From: Streptomyces spiroverticillatus
Lineage (GTDB): Bacteria; Actinomycetota; Actinomycetes; Streptomycetales; Streptomycetaceae
DNA: 64,000 bases
Direction of reading: 5' to 3'
Assembly: GCA_014650415.1 (NCBI GenBank)
Contig: BMUX01000005.1
Location: forward strand, 248,001-312,000
The position numbers and the translations under genes were made by a program. Position 1 is the stretch's first letter, and each line of letters opens with the position of its first letter. Below the pieces are notes generated by a model. The model saw only the letters and a program-made list of their open reading frames with translations, was not told the origin of the DNA and made no database searches. Of the stretch, positions 16,793 through 25,031 are shown in pieces.

Positions 16793-17113
16793 GCCGCAAA
16801 CCCTATCCGGCCTGTCAGGACACCCGGGGCGGCCGCCCATCACCCCACCACCCCTCCCACCTGCGAAACCTTCCCCGACCTGCGGAAACAGCCCCGCCCG
16901 CCCTCTTCTCAGCTTGACTGAAAATTCAGTCAATGTCAGAGTGGCGTCCGTCCACCCCCACATCCGCGCGTGCCCCTCCCGGAGGCGTCCTCCGGGCCCA
17001 CAGGACTGCACCCGCGTGAACGTCGGGCCCGCGATCCCCGACCACGCGCGCGTCACGCACGCGCCGCGTACCCCGGCCGGATATAACCGCGCCAGCCCAT
17101 GATCGGAGCCACC
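16793..17113. other. Divergent promoter region tetR / deiminase
   Basis: These 321 bases carry no gene. They hold the operator palindrome at 16914-16933 and presumably promoters for both directions. The stretch nearest the deiminase gene is C-rich with no further obvious element. Confidence 0.6.
16914..16933. promoter_or_regulatory. TetR-type operator between tetR and deiminase gene
   Basis: TTGACTGAAAATTCAGTCAA is a perfect 9-2-9 inverted repeat around AA. It lies about 120 bp before the tetR start and 180 bp before the deiminase start, and shares its 18-bp core with the site before the urease operon. Confidence 0.85.
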
Positions 17114-18304
17114 GTGTCCCCCCTCCTCCCCTCCCGCCGGCACCCCTCCCGCCGTACGACCCTGCGCGCCTTCGCCGGGATCGGCGGCGCGCTCGCACTC
17201 GGCGCCACCGCCTGCGACCCCGACGACGCCCCGCGCGGCAACGCCGCGAACACCCCGGCGGCCGGCGACTCCCCCACCGCGAAGCCCGAGTCCGGCCGCC
17301 GCTTCGGCGCCGAGTGGGACAGCCACACCCGCACCTTCATGTCCTGGCCGGCGCTCGCCTCCGTCTGGGAGGACGACCTCCCGTACGTACGCGAGGACAT
17401 CGCCCGCATCGCGCGGGCGGTCGGCGAGTACGAGGCGGTGGTCATGATGGCCCGCCCCGACCAGCAGGCGGCGGCCCAGAAGGCGTGCGGCAAGGACGTA
17501 CAGGTCATCCCCCTCGCGGTCGACGACCTGTGGGCGCGCGACACGGTCCCGGTGTTCGTGGAGGACGGCGGCAAGGTCGTCGGCGTCGACTTCAACTTCA
17601 ACGGCTGGGGCAACAAGCAGGAGCACACCAACGACGCCAAGGTCGGCCGCACCCTGCTCACCAAGTACGGCATCCCCCGCGTGCAGGCCCCGCTCGTCGC
17701 CGAGGGCGGCTCCTTCGAGACCGACGGCGAAGGCACCCTTCTCGTCGCCGAGAGCTCGATCGTCAACGACAACCGCAACCGCGGCAAGAACCGCGACCAG
17801 ATCGAGAAGGAACTGATCCAGACCCTGGGCGTCGAGAAGGTCGTGTGGCTGGCGGGCGTGCGCGGCCAGGACATCACCGACGCGCACGTGGACTCTCTCG
17901 TACGGTTCACCGCGCCCGGCGTCGTCCTGCTCGACCAGGCCTTCCCGGGCACGCCCCCGGACTCCTGGTCCCGCTCCGCCGACCAGGCCCGCTCCGTACT
18001 CAGCAAGGCCACCGACGCCCGCGGCCGGAAGTTCGAGATCATCGACCTCCCGCAGCCGGACCTGGACCGGATCACCGGCGAGGGCGACGACTTCGTCTCC
18101 ACCTACGCCAACTTCTACATCGCCAACGACTCCGTCTTCCTCCCCAAGTTCGGGGACCGCAAGGCGGACGACCGGGCGAAGGGCATCCTCCAGGACCACT
18201 TCCCCAAGCGGGACATCGTCCAGGTGAAGATCGACACCATCGCCTCCGGCGGCGGCGGAATCCACTGCTCCACCCACGACCAGCCCGGAAAGCCCGCCGC
18301 CTGA
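17114..18304 (+). CDS. Tat-exported lipoprotein of the agmatine deiminase family
   Basis: A 396-residue guanidine-deiminase-fold enzyme. The leader has a twin-arginine motif (SRRTTLRAF) and a lipobox-like GATAC, so it is probably Tat-exported and lipid-anchored. Catalytic features are VDDLWARDTVPVF, TDAHVDS (histidine) and GGGGIHC with Cys385. It resembles the deiminase at 5747-6871 more than the cytoplasmic one, for instance in the shared NGWGNKQ and VRGQDIT motifs. The GTG at 17114 is preferred because GGAG lies 5 nt upstream; ATG 17099 has no ribosome-binding site. It is divergent from tetR and followed 2 bp later by a DUF4436 membrane protein, so the two are coupled. Confidence 0.88.
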   Translation: MSPLLPSRRHPSRRTTLRAFAGIGGALALGATACDPDDAPRGNAANTPAAGDSPTAKPESGRRFGAEWDSHTRTFMSWPALASVWEDDLPYVREDIARIARAVGEYEAVVMMARPDQQAAAQKACGKDVQVIPLAVDDLWARDTVPVFVEDGGKVVGVDFNFNGWGNKQEHTNDAKVGRTLLTKYGIPRVQAPLVAEGGSFETDGEGTLLVAESSIVNDNRNRGKNRDQIEKELIQTLGVEKVVWLAGVRGQDITDAHVDSLVRFTAPGVVLLDQAFPGTPPDSWSRSADQARSVLSKATDARGRKFEIIDLPQPDLDRITGEGDDFVSTYANFYIANDSVFLPKFGDRKADDRAKGILQDHFPKRDIVQVKIDTIASGGGGIHCSTHDQPGKPAA

Positions 18305-18306
18305 CC

Positions 18307-19164
18307 ATGGCCACACCCCCGCCCGCCCGGCGCCCCGTCCTCTTCGGCACGCTCCTGGTCCTCCTCACCGTCGCGGTCGCCGTACTCGGCGGCCTCTGGC
18401 TCCAGTTCGGCGAGCGGGAGGACCAGGACGCGCGCACGACCGTGGGCGGCTCGGCCCCGGACCGTATCGACATCGACGCGTCCGTCCAGCGTGTGGACGC
18501 GCTCGCCAGGGAACTGGTGCTGCGCGTCCGCGTCACCCCGCGCGGCGCGTACGCGGAGGCGGGCGGGGTCTCCCCCACCGAGGACCTGACCCTCCAGACC
18601 TCCCCCTCGGTCCGCGGCGACCTGACCTTCCTCGCCCACCGCCGCATCGCGTCCGTCGACGTACCGGTCACCCTCACGGGCGGGGCGGTCACCGACTATC
18701 CCTTCGACACCTACGAGACCGACCTGGAGTTCGGCACGATGCTGGCCGGGGAGCCGGTCCCCGTCCGTATGTCGCTCAGCAACTCCGACACCCTCTTCGC
18801 CCTCGACGTCGAGGGCACGGCGGTGCGGGACGCGGCGGCGTTCACGGCGGACGTGTCGCGCTCGCGGAGCGTGCTGGTGTTCGCGGTGTTCATGATGTGC
18901 GCGATGTGGGCGCTGACGGTGGCGGTGCTGCTGGGCAGTTGGTTCCTGGTCCGCAGCCGCAAGGGCCTGACCTGGCCGGCGCTGAGCTGGATGGCCGCGA
19001 CGCTGTTCGCCTTGGCCGCCTTCCGCAACGCGGCCCCCGGCACCCCGCCCATCGGCAGCCTGCTCGACTACCTGGCCTTCTTCTGGGCGGAGATCCTGAT
19101 CGCGTTCTGCGTGATCGTGGTGGTGGTGAGCGGTGTCCGCCGCGAGGACCAGACCCCGTCCTGA
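18307..19164 (+). CDS. DUF4436 membrane protein
   Basis: A 285-residue membrane protein. An N-terminal span (LFGTLLVLLTVAVAVLGGLW) precedes an extracellular domain that includes DYPFDTYETDLEF, the core pattern of DUF4436. The C-terminus has three further spans (VFAVFMMCAMWALTVAVLLG and two more). The function is unknown. The ATG at 18307 lies 2 bp after the stop of the exported deiminase, so the two are very probably co-expressed and may work together at the outer face of the membrane. It is convergent with the nucleotidyltransferase gene, with a 6-bp gap. Confidence 0.85.
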   Translation: MATPPPARRPVLFGTLLVLLTVAVAVLGGLWLQFGEREDQDARTTVGGSAPDRIDIDASVQRVDALARELVLRVRVTPRGAYAEAGGVSPTEDLTLQTSPSVRGDLTFLAHRRIASVDVPVTLTGGAVTDYPFDTYETDLEFGTMLAGEPVPVRMSLSNSDTLFALDVEGTAVRDAAAFTADVSRSRSVLVFAVFMMCAMWALTVAVLLGSWFLVRSRKGLTWPALSWMAATLFALAAFRNAAPGTPPIGSLLDYLAFFWAEILIAFCVIVVVVSGVRREDQTPS

Positions 19165-19170
19165 GCCACC

Positions 19171-19809
19171 TCACTCCTCCAGTCGCGCCAGCCACGGATG
19201 CCCGGGATGTACGAGGTCCAGCCACCCGCGCAGGGCCTCCCGCCGCGCCTGCCCCAGCCGGGGCAGCATCGCGTCGAAGTCGGCCCGGTCCTTGTCCCGT
19301 ACCGCCTTCGCCTTGAAGAGCAGCACCAACTCCGGCACCAGATAAGGAATCCCGCCCTCCGCCCGCCCGACGACCCTCTCGTACGGCAACCGCACCCGGG
19401 CATCCCGCCGGCAGACCCACATGCCGTCCTCGTGCGGCTCCCGGAACACGTCGAACAGGTACCGCCCGCTCGCGGGCTCCCGGAACCAGGTCTGATGGGC
19501 GGCCGCCAGCGCCTCGGCCCCGGCCTCCTCCCAGACCTGGCCGGACCCCACCACGTCGCACGCCAACTCCGGGAAGAGCGCCCGCACTTCCTCGAAGTCG
19601 CCCTCGGGCACGGCGATCTCCAGGTCCCCGTACTCGCGCGTCCGCTCCCCCAGGAACAGGTCCAGCGCCCACCCGCCTGCGACGTACCAGGGCGTCCCGA
19701 TCCCGTCCAGCCGCTCCGCGAGCTGCCCGGGCAGCCAGGAGTGCGCCCACCGGGCGTCAAGCTCGTCGTCGTCGAACACGGCACCACCGGGCGGGAGGTT
19801 CTCAGTCAT
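19171..19809 (-). CDS. Nucleotidyltransferase of the aminoglycoside adenylyltransferase type
   Basis: A 212-residue cytosolic protein. The motif AGGWALDLFLGERTREYGDLEIAV gives a GGWA.D element and a D.E pair typical of the ANT(2'')/LinB-like nucleotidyltransferase group. The middle (YLVPELVLLFKAKAVRDKDRADFDAMLP) also fits that family. It may modify a small molecule, but chromosomal homologues are often of unknown substrate and resistance should not be assumed. It starts at ATG 19809. Confidence 0.85.
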   Translation of the reverse strand: MTENLPPGGAVFDDDELDARWAHSWLPGQLAERLDGIGTPWYVAGGWALDLFLGERTREYGDLEIAVPEGDFEEVRALFPELACDVVGSGQVWEEAGAEALAAAHQTWFREPASGRYLFDVFREPHEDGMWVCRRDARVRLPYERVVGRAEGGIPYLVPELVLLFKAKAVRDKDRADFDAMLPRLGQARREALRGWLDLVHPGHPWLARLEE

Positions 19810-19860
19810 CCGCTCAACCTACGACCGTGGGCAGGGAGCGCCACCGGCTCGCTCCCCCTG

Positions 19861-20160
19861 TCATGGGAGCGAAGCCCACAGGTCGTCGTGATTCTCGGGA
19901 TCGGGCCGGTCGGGGTGGAGCATCATGCGGACGCAGCGGTGCAGTCCGGTCTCCTGGGATCCCCCGGCGGCGGCCATCCGGGGCAGGTTCTCCATGGCGT
20001 GGGCGCGTTCGTCGGAGGCGAGGTCGTCGACGGTGGTGCGCAAGTCGTCGGGGGCGGGCTCTCCGGTGAGGCAGAGCCGGCCGATCGCGGTGGCCAGCCG
20101 GATCTCGGGCGCTTGGGTCGGGTCCTGCCGCCATGCGCCGGTCGGCGTGTGGAGGGGGTG
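19861..20160 (-). pseudogene. Fragment of a hypothetical gene, N-terminus lost
   Basis: On the minus strand an open frame reads APEIRLATAIGRLCLTGE, DDLASDERAHAMENLPRMA, GLHRCVRMMLHPDRPDPEN and ends DDLWASLP. It has good protein-like composition but no acceptable start codon. The upstream part of the coding signal seems to shift into another frame (YWFHTVPLVPLAPPLPKQP). It is probably a truncated or frameshifted gene of a family I do not recognise. The only in-frame start-like codon is a TTG at 20043, which would give a 60-residue protein. Confidence 0.4.
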
Positions 20161-20424
20161 CGGGTTGCTTCGGCAGCGGCGGGGCCAGCGGCACCAGCGG
20201 CACGGTGTGGAACCAGTACACCGCAGGCCCCCCGGGGCGATGGGGGTGTCCGGGCTGGGCTTCCCCTGAGCTTGCGGGACTCGCCGCAGGTCCGCTTGGG
20301 GTGCGGTGTGGGGTGGGGTGGTATTTCGGCACCCGGTGCCGGGGCGGGGTTTTCCCTACCCGCCCCTTCCCGTAACCCTGCGGGGCTGGGAACGGGTCCG
20401 TGCGGGGGCGTCGTGGCTGGCGTT

Positions 20425-20471
20425 TTGCGCAGTTCCCCGCGCCCCTGGAAGGGGCGCGGGGAACTGCGCAA
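20425..20471. terminator. Perfect 22-bp inverted repeat within intergenic repeat
   Basis: The arms at 20425-20446 and 20450-20471 are exactly complementary over 22 bp around a GGA loop and contain the phrase GCGCAGTTCCCCGCGCCCCT. There is no T-tract. The right arm continues into the same boilerplate that follows the hairpin at 12305. It would form a very stable RNA stem and may act as a factor-dependent or Streptomyces-type terminator. Confidence 0.7.
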
Positions 20472-20729
20472 GCAACCACCCACCCAGCCGCGCGGCTGAG
20501 CGCTTTAGGTGAAGGGGCGGGGCTGGGGCGAAAATGCCCCGTTACCGGCCAACCGCACAGCGCGGCCCCACCCCCGGCGACCCAGCCCACCACCCTGCGA
20601 ACTCCCGCACGACCGTCCACCCGGTGGCCGCAGACAGCGCCCGCCCTTCCCCTCCGGTGGCGCTCCGCATCGACCGCCCCGCCCCTGACCCGGGTCCCGC
20701 GCCACCCGGCACCAACGCCCAGGAGCAGG

Positions 20730-21959
20730 TCATGCCACCCCCGCCGGACCCACCTGCCCGTCCCGGAAGGCCGCAAGCGCCAGACGCTGGGCAATCGCCG
20801 GAGCCCGGTCGTCGGGCGAGGCGGTGCCGATCGCGTACACGGCACGGCTGTTCAGGTCAGGAGTGGCGAAGACACCGGCCTTGTAGCCCGGGTCGCTCCC
20901 CGTCTTGCCCCACAGGAGGGTGCCGTCGGGAAGCGGGAAGGACATCAGCACGGTGCTGTAGCAGGCGGTGCCCTTTGCCGGACCCTGGTTGCAGTTGGAG
21001 GCGTCGGCGTACGGCAGCGGCTTGCCGTCGGCGCCGCGCGGGACGGCGAAGAGCTCGGCCTGCTGGGCCGGGCGCAGGAGACGCCCGCTGAACAGGCCGG
21101 TGATGAAGCGGTCCAGGTCGGCGGTGGTCGACGTCATGCTGGCGGGCAGGCCGCCCTGCTTGTTGACGTCGACGAGGCGCCCGGTGCTGCGCGGCAGATA
21201 GCCCGGGAGGTACGGGCGGGGCACGGACGTGGCGCGCCCCGGCACCGAGGTGGCCGTGTCGCGCATCCCGAGCGGCTTGAGGATGCGCTTGGTCACCTCG
21301 TCGTGGAAGGAGTGGCCGGTGAGGGTCTCGATGAGCTTGCCGGCGATGCGGTAGCCGAAGGAGTTGTACTCCTGCTTGGTGCCGGGGCTGAAGCGCGGCC
21401 CGGGCCCCGGGCGCCCCTCGGGGCGCAGCGTCTGCTGGATGCTCCTCTCGAAGCTGAGGGAGTCGAAGCGGCCGTCGATCACCGCGTCCAGAGGGGTCGC
21501 CGGTGCGCCGTCGAGGTCCTGGGGCAGTCCGCTGGTGTGGTTGAGCAACTGCCGTACGGTGACGGGGGACTTGAACCTGTCCTCGGGCAGCAACCCCGGC
21601 AGGTAGTGCTGGACGCTGCGGTCCAGATCGACACGCCCCTCGGCGGAGAGCTGGAGGAGTATCACGGCTTCCATCGGCTTGCCGATGCTGCCGATCCGGA
21701 AGTGTGCCCTGCTGCTCACACGCTTGCCGGTCACAGCGTCGCCGGAAGTCCCCCGCCACATCTGACCGCCGCGGTGCACCTCGGCCACGACACCGGCCGC
21801 ACCGTCGTCCGGGCGCAGGGCGATCGCCTCACGCAGGGCTGCACGGTCCAGCCCCGGGGAAGCACCCGCAGCCGCCTGGGCAGGACCACCAACAGCACAC
21901 AGTGCAACGGCAGTTGTGACGGCGGCCAGGGAAACGGCCGACAGACGACGCAGGGACAT
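20730..21959 (-). CDS. Secreted serine hydrolase, D-Ala-D-Ala carboxypeptidase/beta-lactamase fold
   Basis: A 409-residue exported protein with a Sec signal ending near GGPAQAAAG. It has the class C beta-lactamase/DD-peptidase motifs: SxxK as SIGK (catalytic Ser), a Tyr motif EYNSFGY, and KTG as WGKTGSDPGY. Streptomyces R61-type enzymes have Y-S-N, and here it is Y-N-S, so activity may be altered. GLPQDLDGAP and PEDRFKSPVTVRQLLNHTSG are family-typical. It could trim peptidoglycan or act as an esterase. It starts at ATG 21959. Confidence 0.9.
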   Translation of the reverse strand: MSLRRLSAVSLAAVTTAVALCAVGGPAQAAAGASPGLDRAALREAIALRPDDGAAGVVAEVHRGGQMWRGTSGDAVTGKRVSSRAHFRIGSIGKPMEAVILLQLSAEGRVDLDRSVQHYLPGLLPEDRFKSPVTVRQLLNHTSGLPQDLDGAPATPLDAVIDGRFDSLSFERSIQQTLRPEGRPGPGPRFSPGTKQEYNSFGYRIAGKLIETLTGHSFHDEVTKRILKPLGMRDTATSVPGRATSVPRPYLPGYLPRSTGRLVDVNKQGGLPASMTSTTADLDRFITGLFSGRLLRPAQQAELFAVPRGADGKPLPYADASNCNQGPAKGTACYSTVLMSFPLPDGTLLWGKTGSDPGYKAGVFATPDLNSRAVYAIGTASPDDRAPAIAQRLALAAFRDGQVGPAGVA

Positions 21960-22135
21960 ACGGACTCCGCTCGGGAAGGCATGGCACCGGGAACTGGTGT
22001 TCCTGGTGGTGAACCCGAGTCTTCCGGCCCGGACGCCCCGCTCGATTCGGGATCACCCTGACCCGCCCCTGAGTCCCCCCTGACGATCACCCTGGCCGTC
22101 CGCAGGCCCCGACGTACGGGTTGGGCCCCCTCCCC

Positions 22136-22579
22136 TCACGGATGCATCCTCGCCCCCTTCAGGACCTTGTCGACGGCGTTCTTCGGGCCGTACACCGCGA
22201 GGCCGACCAGGTCGAGGTCGGCCCGGCCCACGGCTCGTACGGCAGCGCGGTTGTCGCGGTCGTTGCCCGTACGGAAGAGGTCGGACGTGAAGACGGACAC
22301 CGGCAACTCCCTCCCCAACGCCTTCGCATGAGCTGCCGTCAGACGCTCCTTCGTGCCCTCGAAGACCAGTACCGGCTGGCGGAACATCGGCAGGTACCCG
22401 GTGTCGTCCGCGTCCGCGTAGGGCTCGCCGATCACCTCGGGGGCGACGGTACCCAGACCGCTGACCAGGAAGGCGGTGACATTCAGCCGCTGCCAGGTCT
22501 CCAGGTCCTCGCGCAGCAGAACCGCGATCTTGGTGTCGAAGCGGACGGGGACGACTTCAGCAGGGGTCTCGTTTCTCAT
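22136..22579 (-). CDS. DUF2000 family protein
   Basis: A 147-residue cytosolic protein with the layout of DUF2000: an N-terminal FDTKIAVLLREDLETWQRLNV, a central FRQPVLVFEG and a C-terminal LDLVGLAVYGPKNAVDKVLKGA. The structure-based role is unknown; relatives resemble small peptidyl-tRNA-hydrolase-like folds. It is divergent from an AraC regulator with only 49 bp between the starts, so the regulator probably controls it. It starts at ATG 22579. Confidence 0.85.
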   Translation of the reverse strand: MRNETPAEVVPVRFDTKIAVLLREDLETWQRLNVTAFLVSGLGTVAPEVIGEPYADADDTGYLPMFRQPVLVFEGTKERLTAAHAKALGRELPVSVFTSDLFRTGNDRDNRAAVRAVGRADLDLVGLAVYGPKNAVDKVLKGARMHP

Positions 22580-22628
22580 GCGTCGAGACTCGCTCGTCGG
22601 GCGGCGGCCCGTCTTGTACGTTCCTAGC

Positions 22629-23516
22629 GTGAGCCCCGCAGTCCCCCGGCGTGCGACGCCACCGGAAGTATCCGCCTGGCAGCCCGCGGTGCCGGGTGTC
22701 GTGGAGGTGTTCCACGCCCACTTCACCGAGCACGCGTATCCCATGCATGTGCACGACGCCTGGACGCTGCTCATCGTCGACGACGGGGCCGTACGGTACG
22801 ACCTGGACCGTTTCGAGCGCGGCACCCCCGGCGACACCGTGAGCCTGCTCCCGCCGCACGTCCCGCACAACGGCTCGCCCGCCACCGCGCACGGCTTCCG
22901 CAAGCGCGTCCTGTACCTGGACTCGACGCAGCTCGGCGAGGACCTGATCGGCGCGGCGGTGGACGACCCGGACCTCGCGGACCCTCAACTGCGCACCCGC
23001 ATCGGACAGTTGCACGCCTCCCTCGCCCACCCCGGCGACTCCTTCGAGTCGGAGAGCCGGCTCGCGCTGATCCGCGAACGCCTCCACCTCCACCTGCGCC
23101 CCCGCCTCCTCCTCCCCGCTCCCACCCCCTGCCTCCGGGTCGCCCGGGACCTCCGCGACCTGCTCGACGCCCGCCTGCACGAGGGCGTCACCCTGGAGGA
23201 GGCCGCCGGTCTGGTGCACGCCCACCCCACCCATCTCGTACGGGCCTTCAGCAGCGCGTACGGGATCGCCCCGCACCAGTACCTGATGTCCCGCCGCGTC
23301 GACCACGCCCGCCGGATGCTGCTCGACGGACGGCCCGCGGGCGAGGTGGCGACGGCGGTCGGCTTCTACGACCAGTCGCACCTGACCCGCCACTTCAAGA
23401 GGGTCGTGGGCACGACGCCCGGCCGCTACGCGAAGGGCCCGCACAGGTCGGCGGCCGATCACCCCGGGTCCGATCACCTCGGGTCCGATCGCCCCGGGTC
23501 CGATCACCCCGCATAG
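22629..23516 (+). CDS. AraC-family regulator with cupin sensor
   Basis: A 295-residue regulator. The N-terminal cupin-like domain (HAYPMHVHDAWTLLIVDDG, then VSLLPPHVPHNG) should bind a small ligand. The C-terminal double HTH reads LEEAAGLVHAHPTHLVRAF and VATAVGFYDQSHLTRHFKR, ending in GTTPGRYAKG. The extreme C-terminus is extended by a repetitive DHPGSDHLGSDRPGSDHPA tail encoded by a 15-bp tandem repeat. The GTG at 22629 is the start. It is divergent from the DUF2000 gene and probably regulates it. Confidence 0.9.
   Translation: MSPAVPRRATPPEVSAWQPAVPGVVEVFHAHFTEHAYPMHVHDAWTLLIVDDGAVRYDLDRFERGTPGDTVSLLPPHVPHNGSPATAHGFRKRVLYLDSTQLGEDLIGAAVDDPDLADPQLRTRIGQLHASLAHPGDSFESESRLALIRERLHLHLRPRLLLPAPTPCLRVARDLRDLLDARLHEGVTLEEAAGLVHAHPTHLVRAFSSAYGIAPHQYLMSRRVDHARRMLLDGRPAGEVATAVGFYDQSHLTRHFKRVVGTTPGRYAKGPHRSAADHPGSDHLGSDRPGSDHPA
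23457..23516 (+). repeat. Four 15-bp tandem repeats at the end of the AraC gene
   Basis: Units at 23457, 23472, 23487 and 23502 are variants of GATCACCCCGGGTCC. They encode DHPGS, DHLGS, DRPGS and DHPA-stop. The unit length is a multiple of three, so copy number can change without a frameshift. Confidence 0.9.
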
Positions 23517-23526
23517 GGTCCCGGTC

Positions 23527-23945
23527 ATGAGCATCGACCGGACCGCACCCGAACCCGCCCTCGCCGCCTGGGCGCGCATCGAGACTTGGCTCCAGCAGCA
23601 TGCGCCCCGCACCTTCGCCGCCCTGCCCGCCCCAGCCACCGAGGAGGAGCTCCGCGCGCTGGAGGAAGCCCTCGACCTGCGGCTCCCCGCCGACGTACGC
23701 GCCTTCTACGCGGTCCGCAACGGCACCGGCCCGGCCGCCGACTTCGACTGGCCGACCTCCGTCGACGACCCCGACCCGACCGGCTACTTCCTCCTCGGAG
23801 GCAGGGGCATCGGCCCGCTCTCGAACATCCCTCTCTGGTTCCAAGGCCCCGTCTCCGGCCTGTGCGACGACGACCACCCCGAGCAGCGTCAACTGCCCCT
23901 CACGGTCAGCGACCCGGACGGCTTCTACGGCACGTACGTGGACTG
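23527..23945 (+). pseudogene. SMI1/KNR4 (SUKH) family gene, 3' end lost
   Basis: The frame from ATG 23527 gives an N-terminal SUKH domain: TEEELRALEEALDLRLPADV, then RAFYAVRNGTG, FLLGGRGIGPL and LPLTVSDPDGFYGTYVD. SUKH proteins are often immunity proteins or docking factors. After about 140 residues the similarity ends abruptly, in a GC palindrome near 23950-23968, and the DNA becomes the middle of an FAD monooxygenase in another frame. The open frame continues 28 residues into that foreign sequence, so a chimeric short protein might be made. Loss of the C-terminal strands suggests it is inactive. Confidence 0.7.
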
Positions 23946-24961
23946 CAGACGCCCGCCCGCCGGGCGGCACGCTCGACCTGCACAAGGGGATGGGCCAACT
24001 GGCCCTGGAGAAGGCGGGTTTGCTCGGTGAATTTCAGGAGCTGTCCCGTCCCGAGGGGCAGGCCATGCGCATCCTGGACCCGGACGGCACGGTCCTGCGC
24101 GACTGGCGGCCGGACCCGGACGAGCAGGCCAACCCGGAGATCGACCGCGGCCGTCTCCGCGACCTGCTGCTCGGGCCGTTGGAGGTCCGGTGGGGGCGTA
24201 CGGTCAACGAGGTGATCCCGGGTGGCCCCGACGGCACCCTGGTCCGTTTCGCGGACGGGGAGGAGGAGGCGTACGACCTGGTCGTCGGCGCCGACGGCGC
24301 CTGGTCCCGGACCCGGGCGGCGGTCTCGCCCGTGGTCCCGCAGTACACGGGCGTCAGCCTGATCGAGACTTCGCTCGACGACGTCGACACGCATCACCCT
24401 GACCTCGCCCGGCTGGTGGGGGACGGTTCGGTGGCGGTGTACGGGGTGAACCGCTCGGTGGTGGCCCAGCGCAACAGCGGGGGCCATGTGAAGGTGTACG
24501 CCCAGTTCCGCGCGCCCGTGGACGGGCTGACCGGACTGGATCAGGCCGACGCGGATGCCGTACGGGCGCATTTCCTGACCCTGTTCGACGGCTGGGCCGG
24601 GCCCGTCCTCGACCTCTTTCTGCGCGGCACGGCCTACGTCCCCCGGGCGCTGCACACCATGCCCGTGTCCCACACATGGGCGCACGTCCTCGGGGTGACG
24701 CTGCTGGGCGACGCCGCGCACCTGATGCCGCCGCTGGGGGCCGGGGCGAACCTCGCGCTCCTGGAGGGTGCCGAACTGGCCGAGGCCATCGCCGCCGCGC
24801 CCGCCACGCCCGGCGCACTGGACGAGGTCGTCCGTAGCTTCGAAACCCGCATGTGGCCCCGGGCCGAACGCTGGGCCGGCTTCACCATCACCGGGCTCTC
24901 CCGCCTGGTGAGTCCCGACCCGGCCCAGGCCCTGGCGGTCTTCGACGCGGTCCAGCAGTAA
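23945..24961 (+). pseudogene. FAD-dependent monooxygenase, 5' end lost
   Basis: From GGTLDLHKGMGQLALEKAG onwards the translation is a typical TetX/PHBH-like FAD monooxygenase. It continues through DLVVGADGAWSRTRAAV (the DG fingerprint) and VTLLGDAAHLMPPLGAGANL (the GD fingerprint) to AVFDAVQQ. The first 35-40 residues, with the GxGxxG Rossmann motif that binds the FAD ADP moiety, are absent; the DNA upstream belongs to the SUKH gene. A protein from the internal ATG 23991 would lack that motif. A deletion joining two unrelated genes is the simplest explanation. The frame itself is intact, so the event looks recent. Confidence 0.75.
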
Positions 24962-24978
24962 CGGTCCGAGGGGACAGG

Positions 24979-25016
24979 GTGCACCCCCGCCGCCCAGGAG
25001 GGTGACGGGGGTGCAC
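24979..25016. terminator. Hairpin between convergent genes
   Basis: GTGCACCCCCG (24979-24989) and CGGGGGTGCAC (25006-25016) form a perfect 11-bp stem with a 16-nt loop. It lies between the ends of the monooxygenase remnant and the MFS gene and could serve both directions. Confidence 0.8.
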
Positions 25017-25031
25017 TTGGTGCGGGAGGGG

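Larger units (their letters stand above)
19810..20729. other. Repeat-rich stretch without an intact gene
   Basis: About 920 bases hold no intact gene. The left part contains a protein-like frame remnant on the minus strand (19861 to about 20160). The middle has long G-rich runs, and 20425-20540 holds a perfect 22-bp-arm hairpin belonging to the shared intergenic repeat. The right part (20540-20730) shows nothing I can identify. Confidence 0.6.

Noticed and set aside
16793..18316. Long minus-strand extension of the TetR gene over the exported deiminase
   Set aside because: It lies antisense to a gene with complete catalytic motifs; the TetR family start is at 16792.
18307..19809. Antibiotic resistance function for the nucleotidyltransferase
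   Set aside because: The motifs show only the enzyme class; chromosomal members often have unknown substrates.
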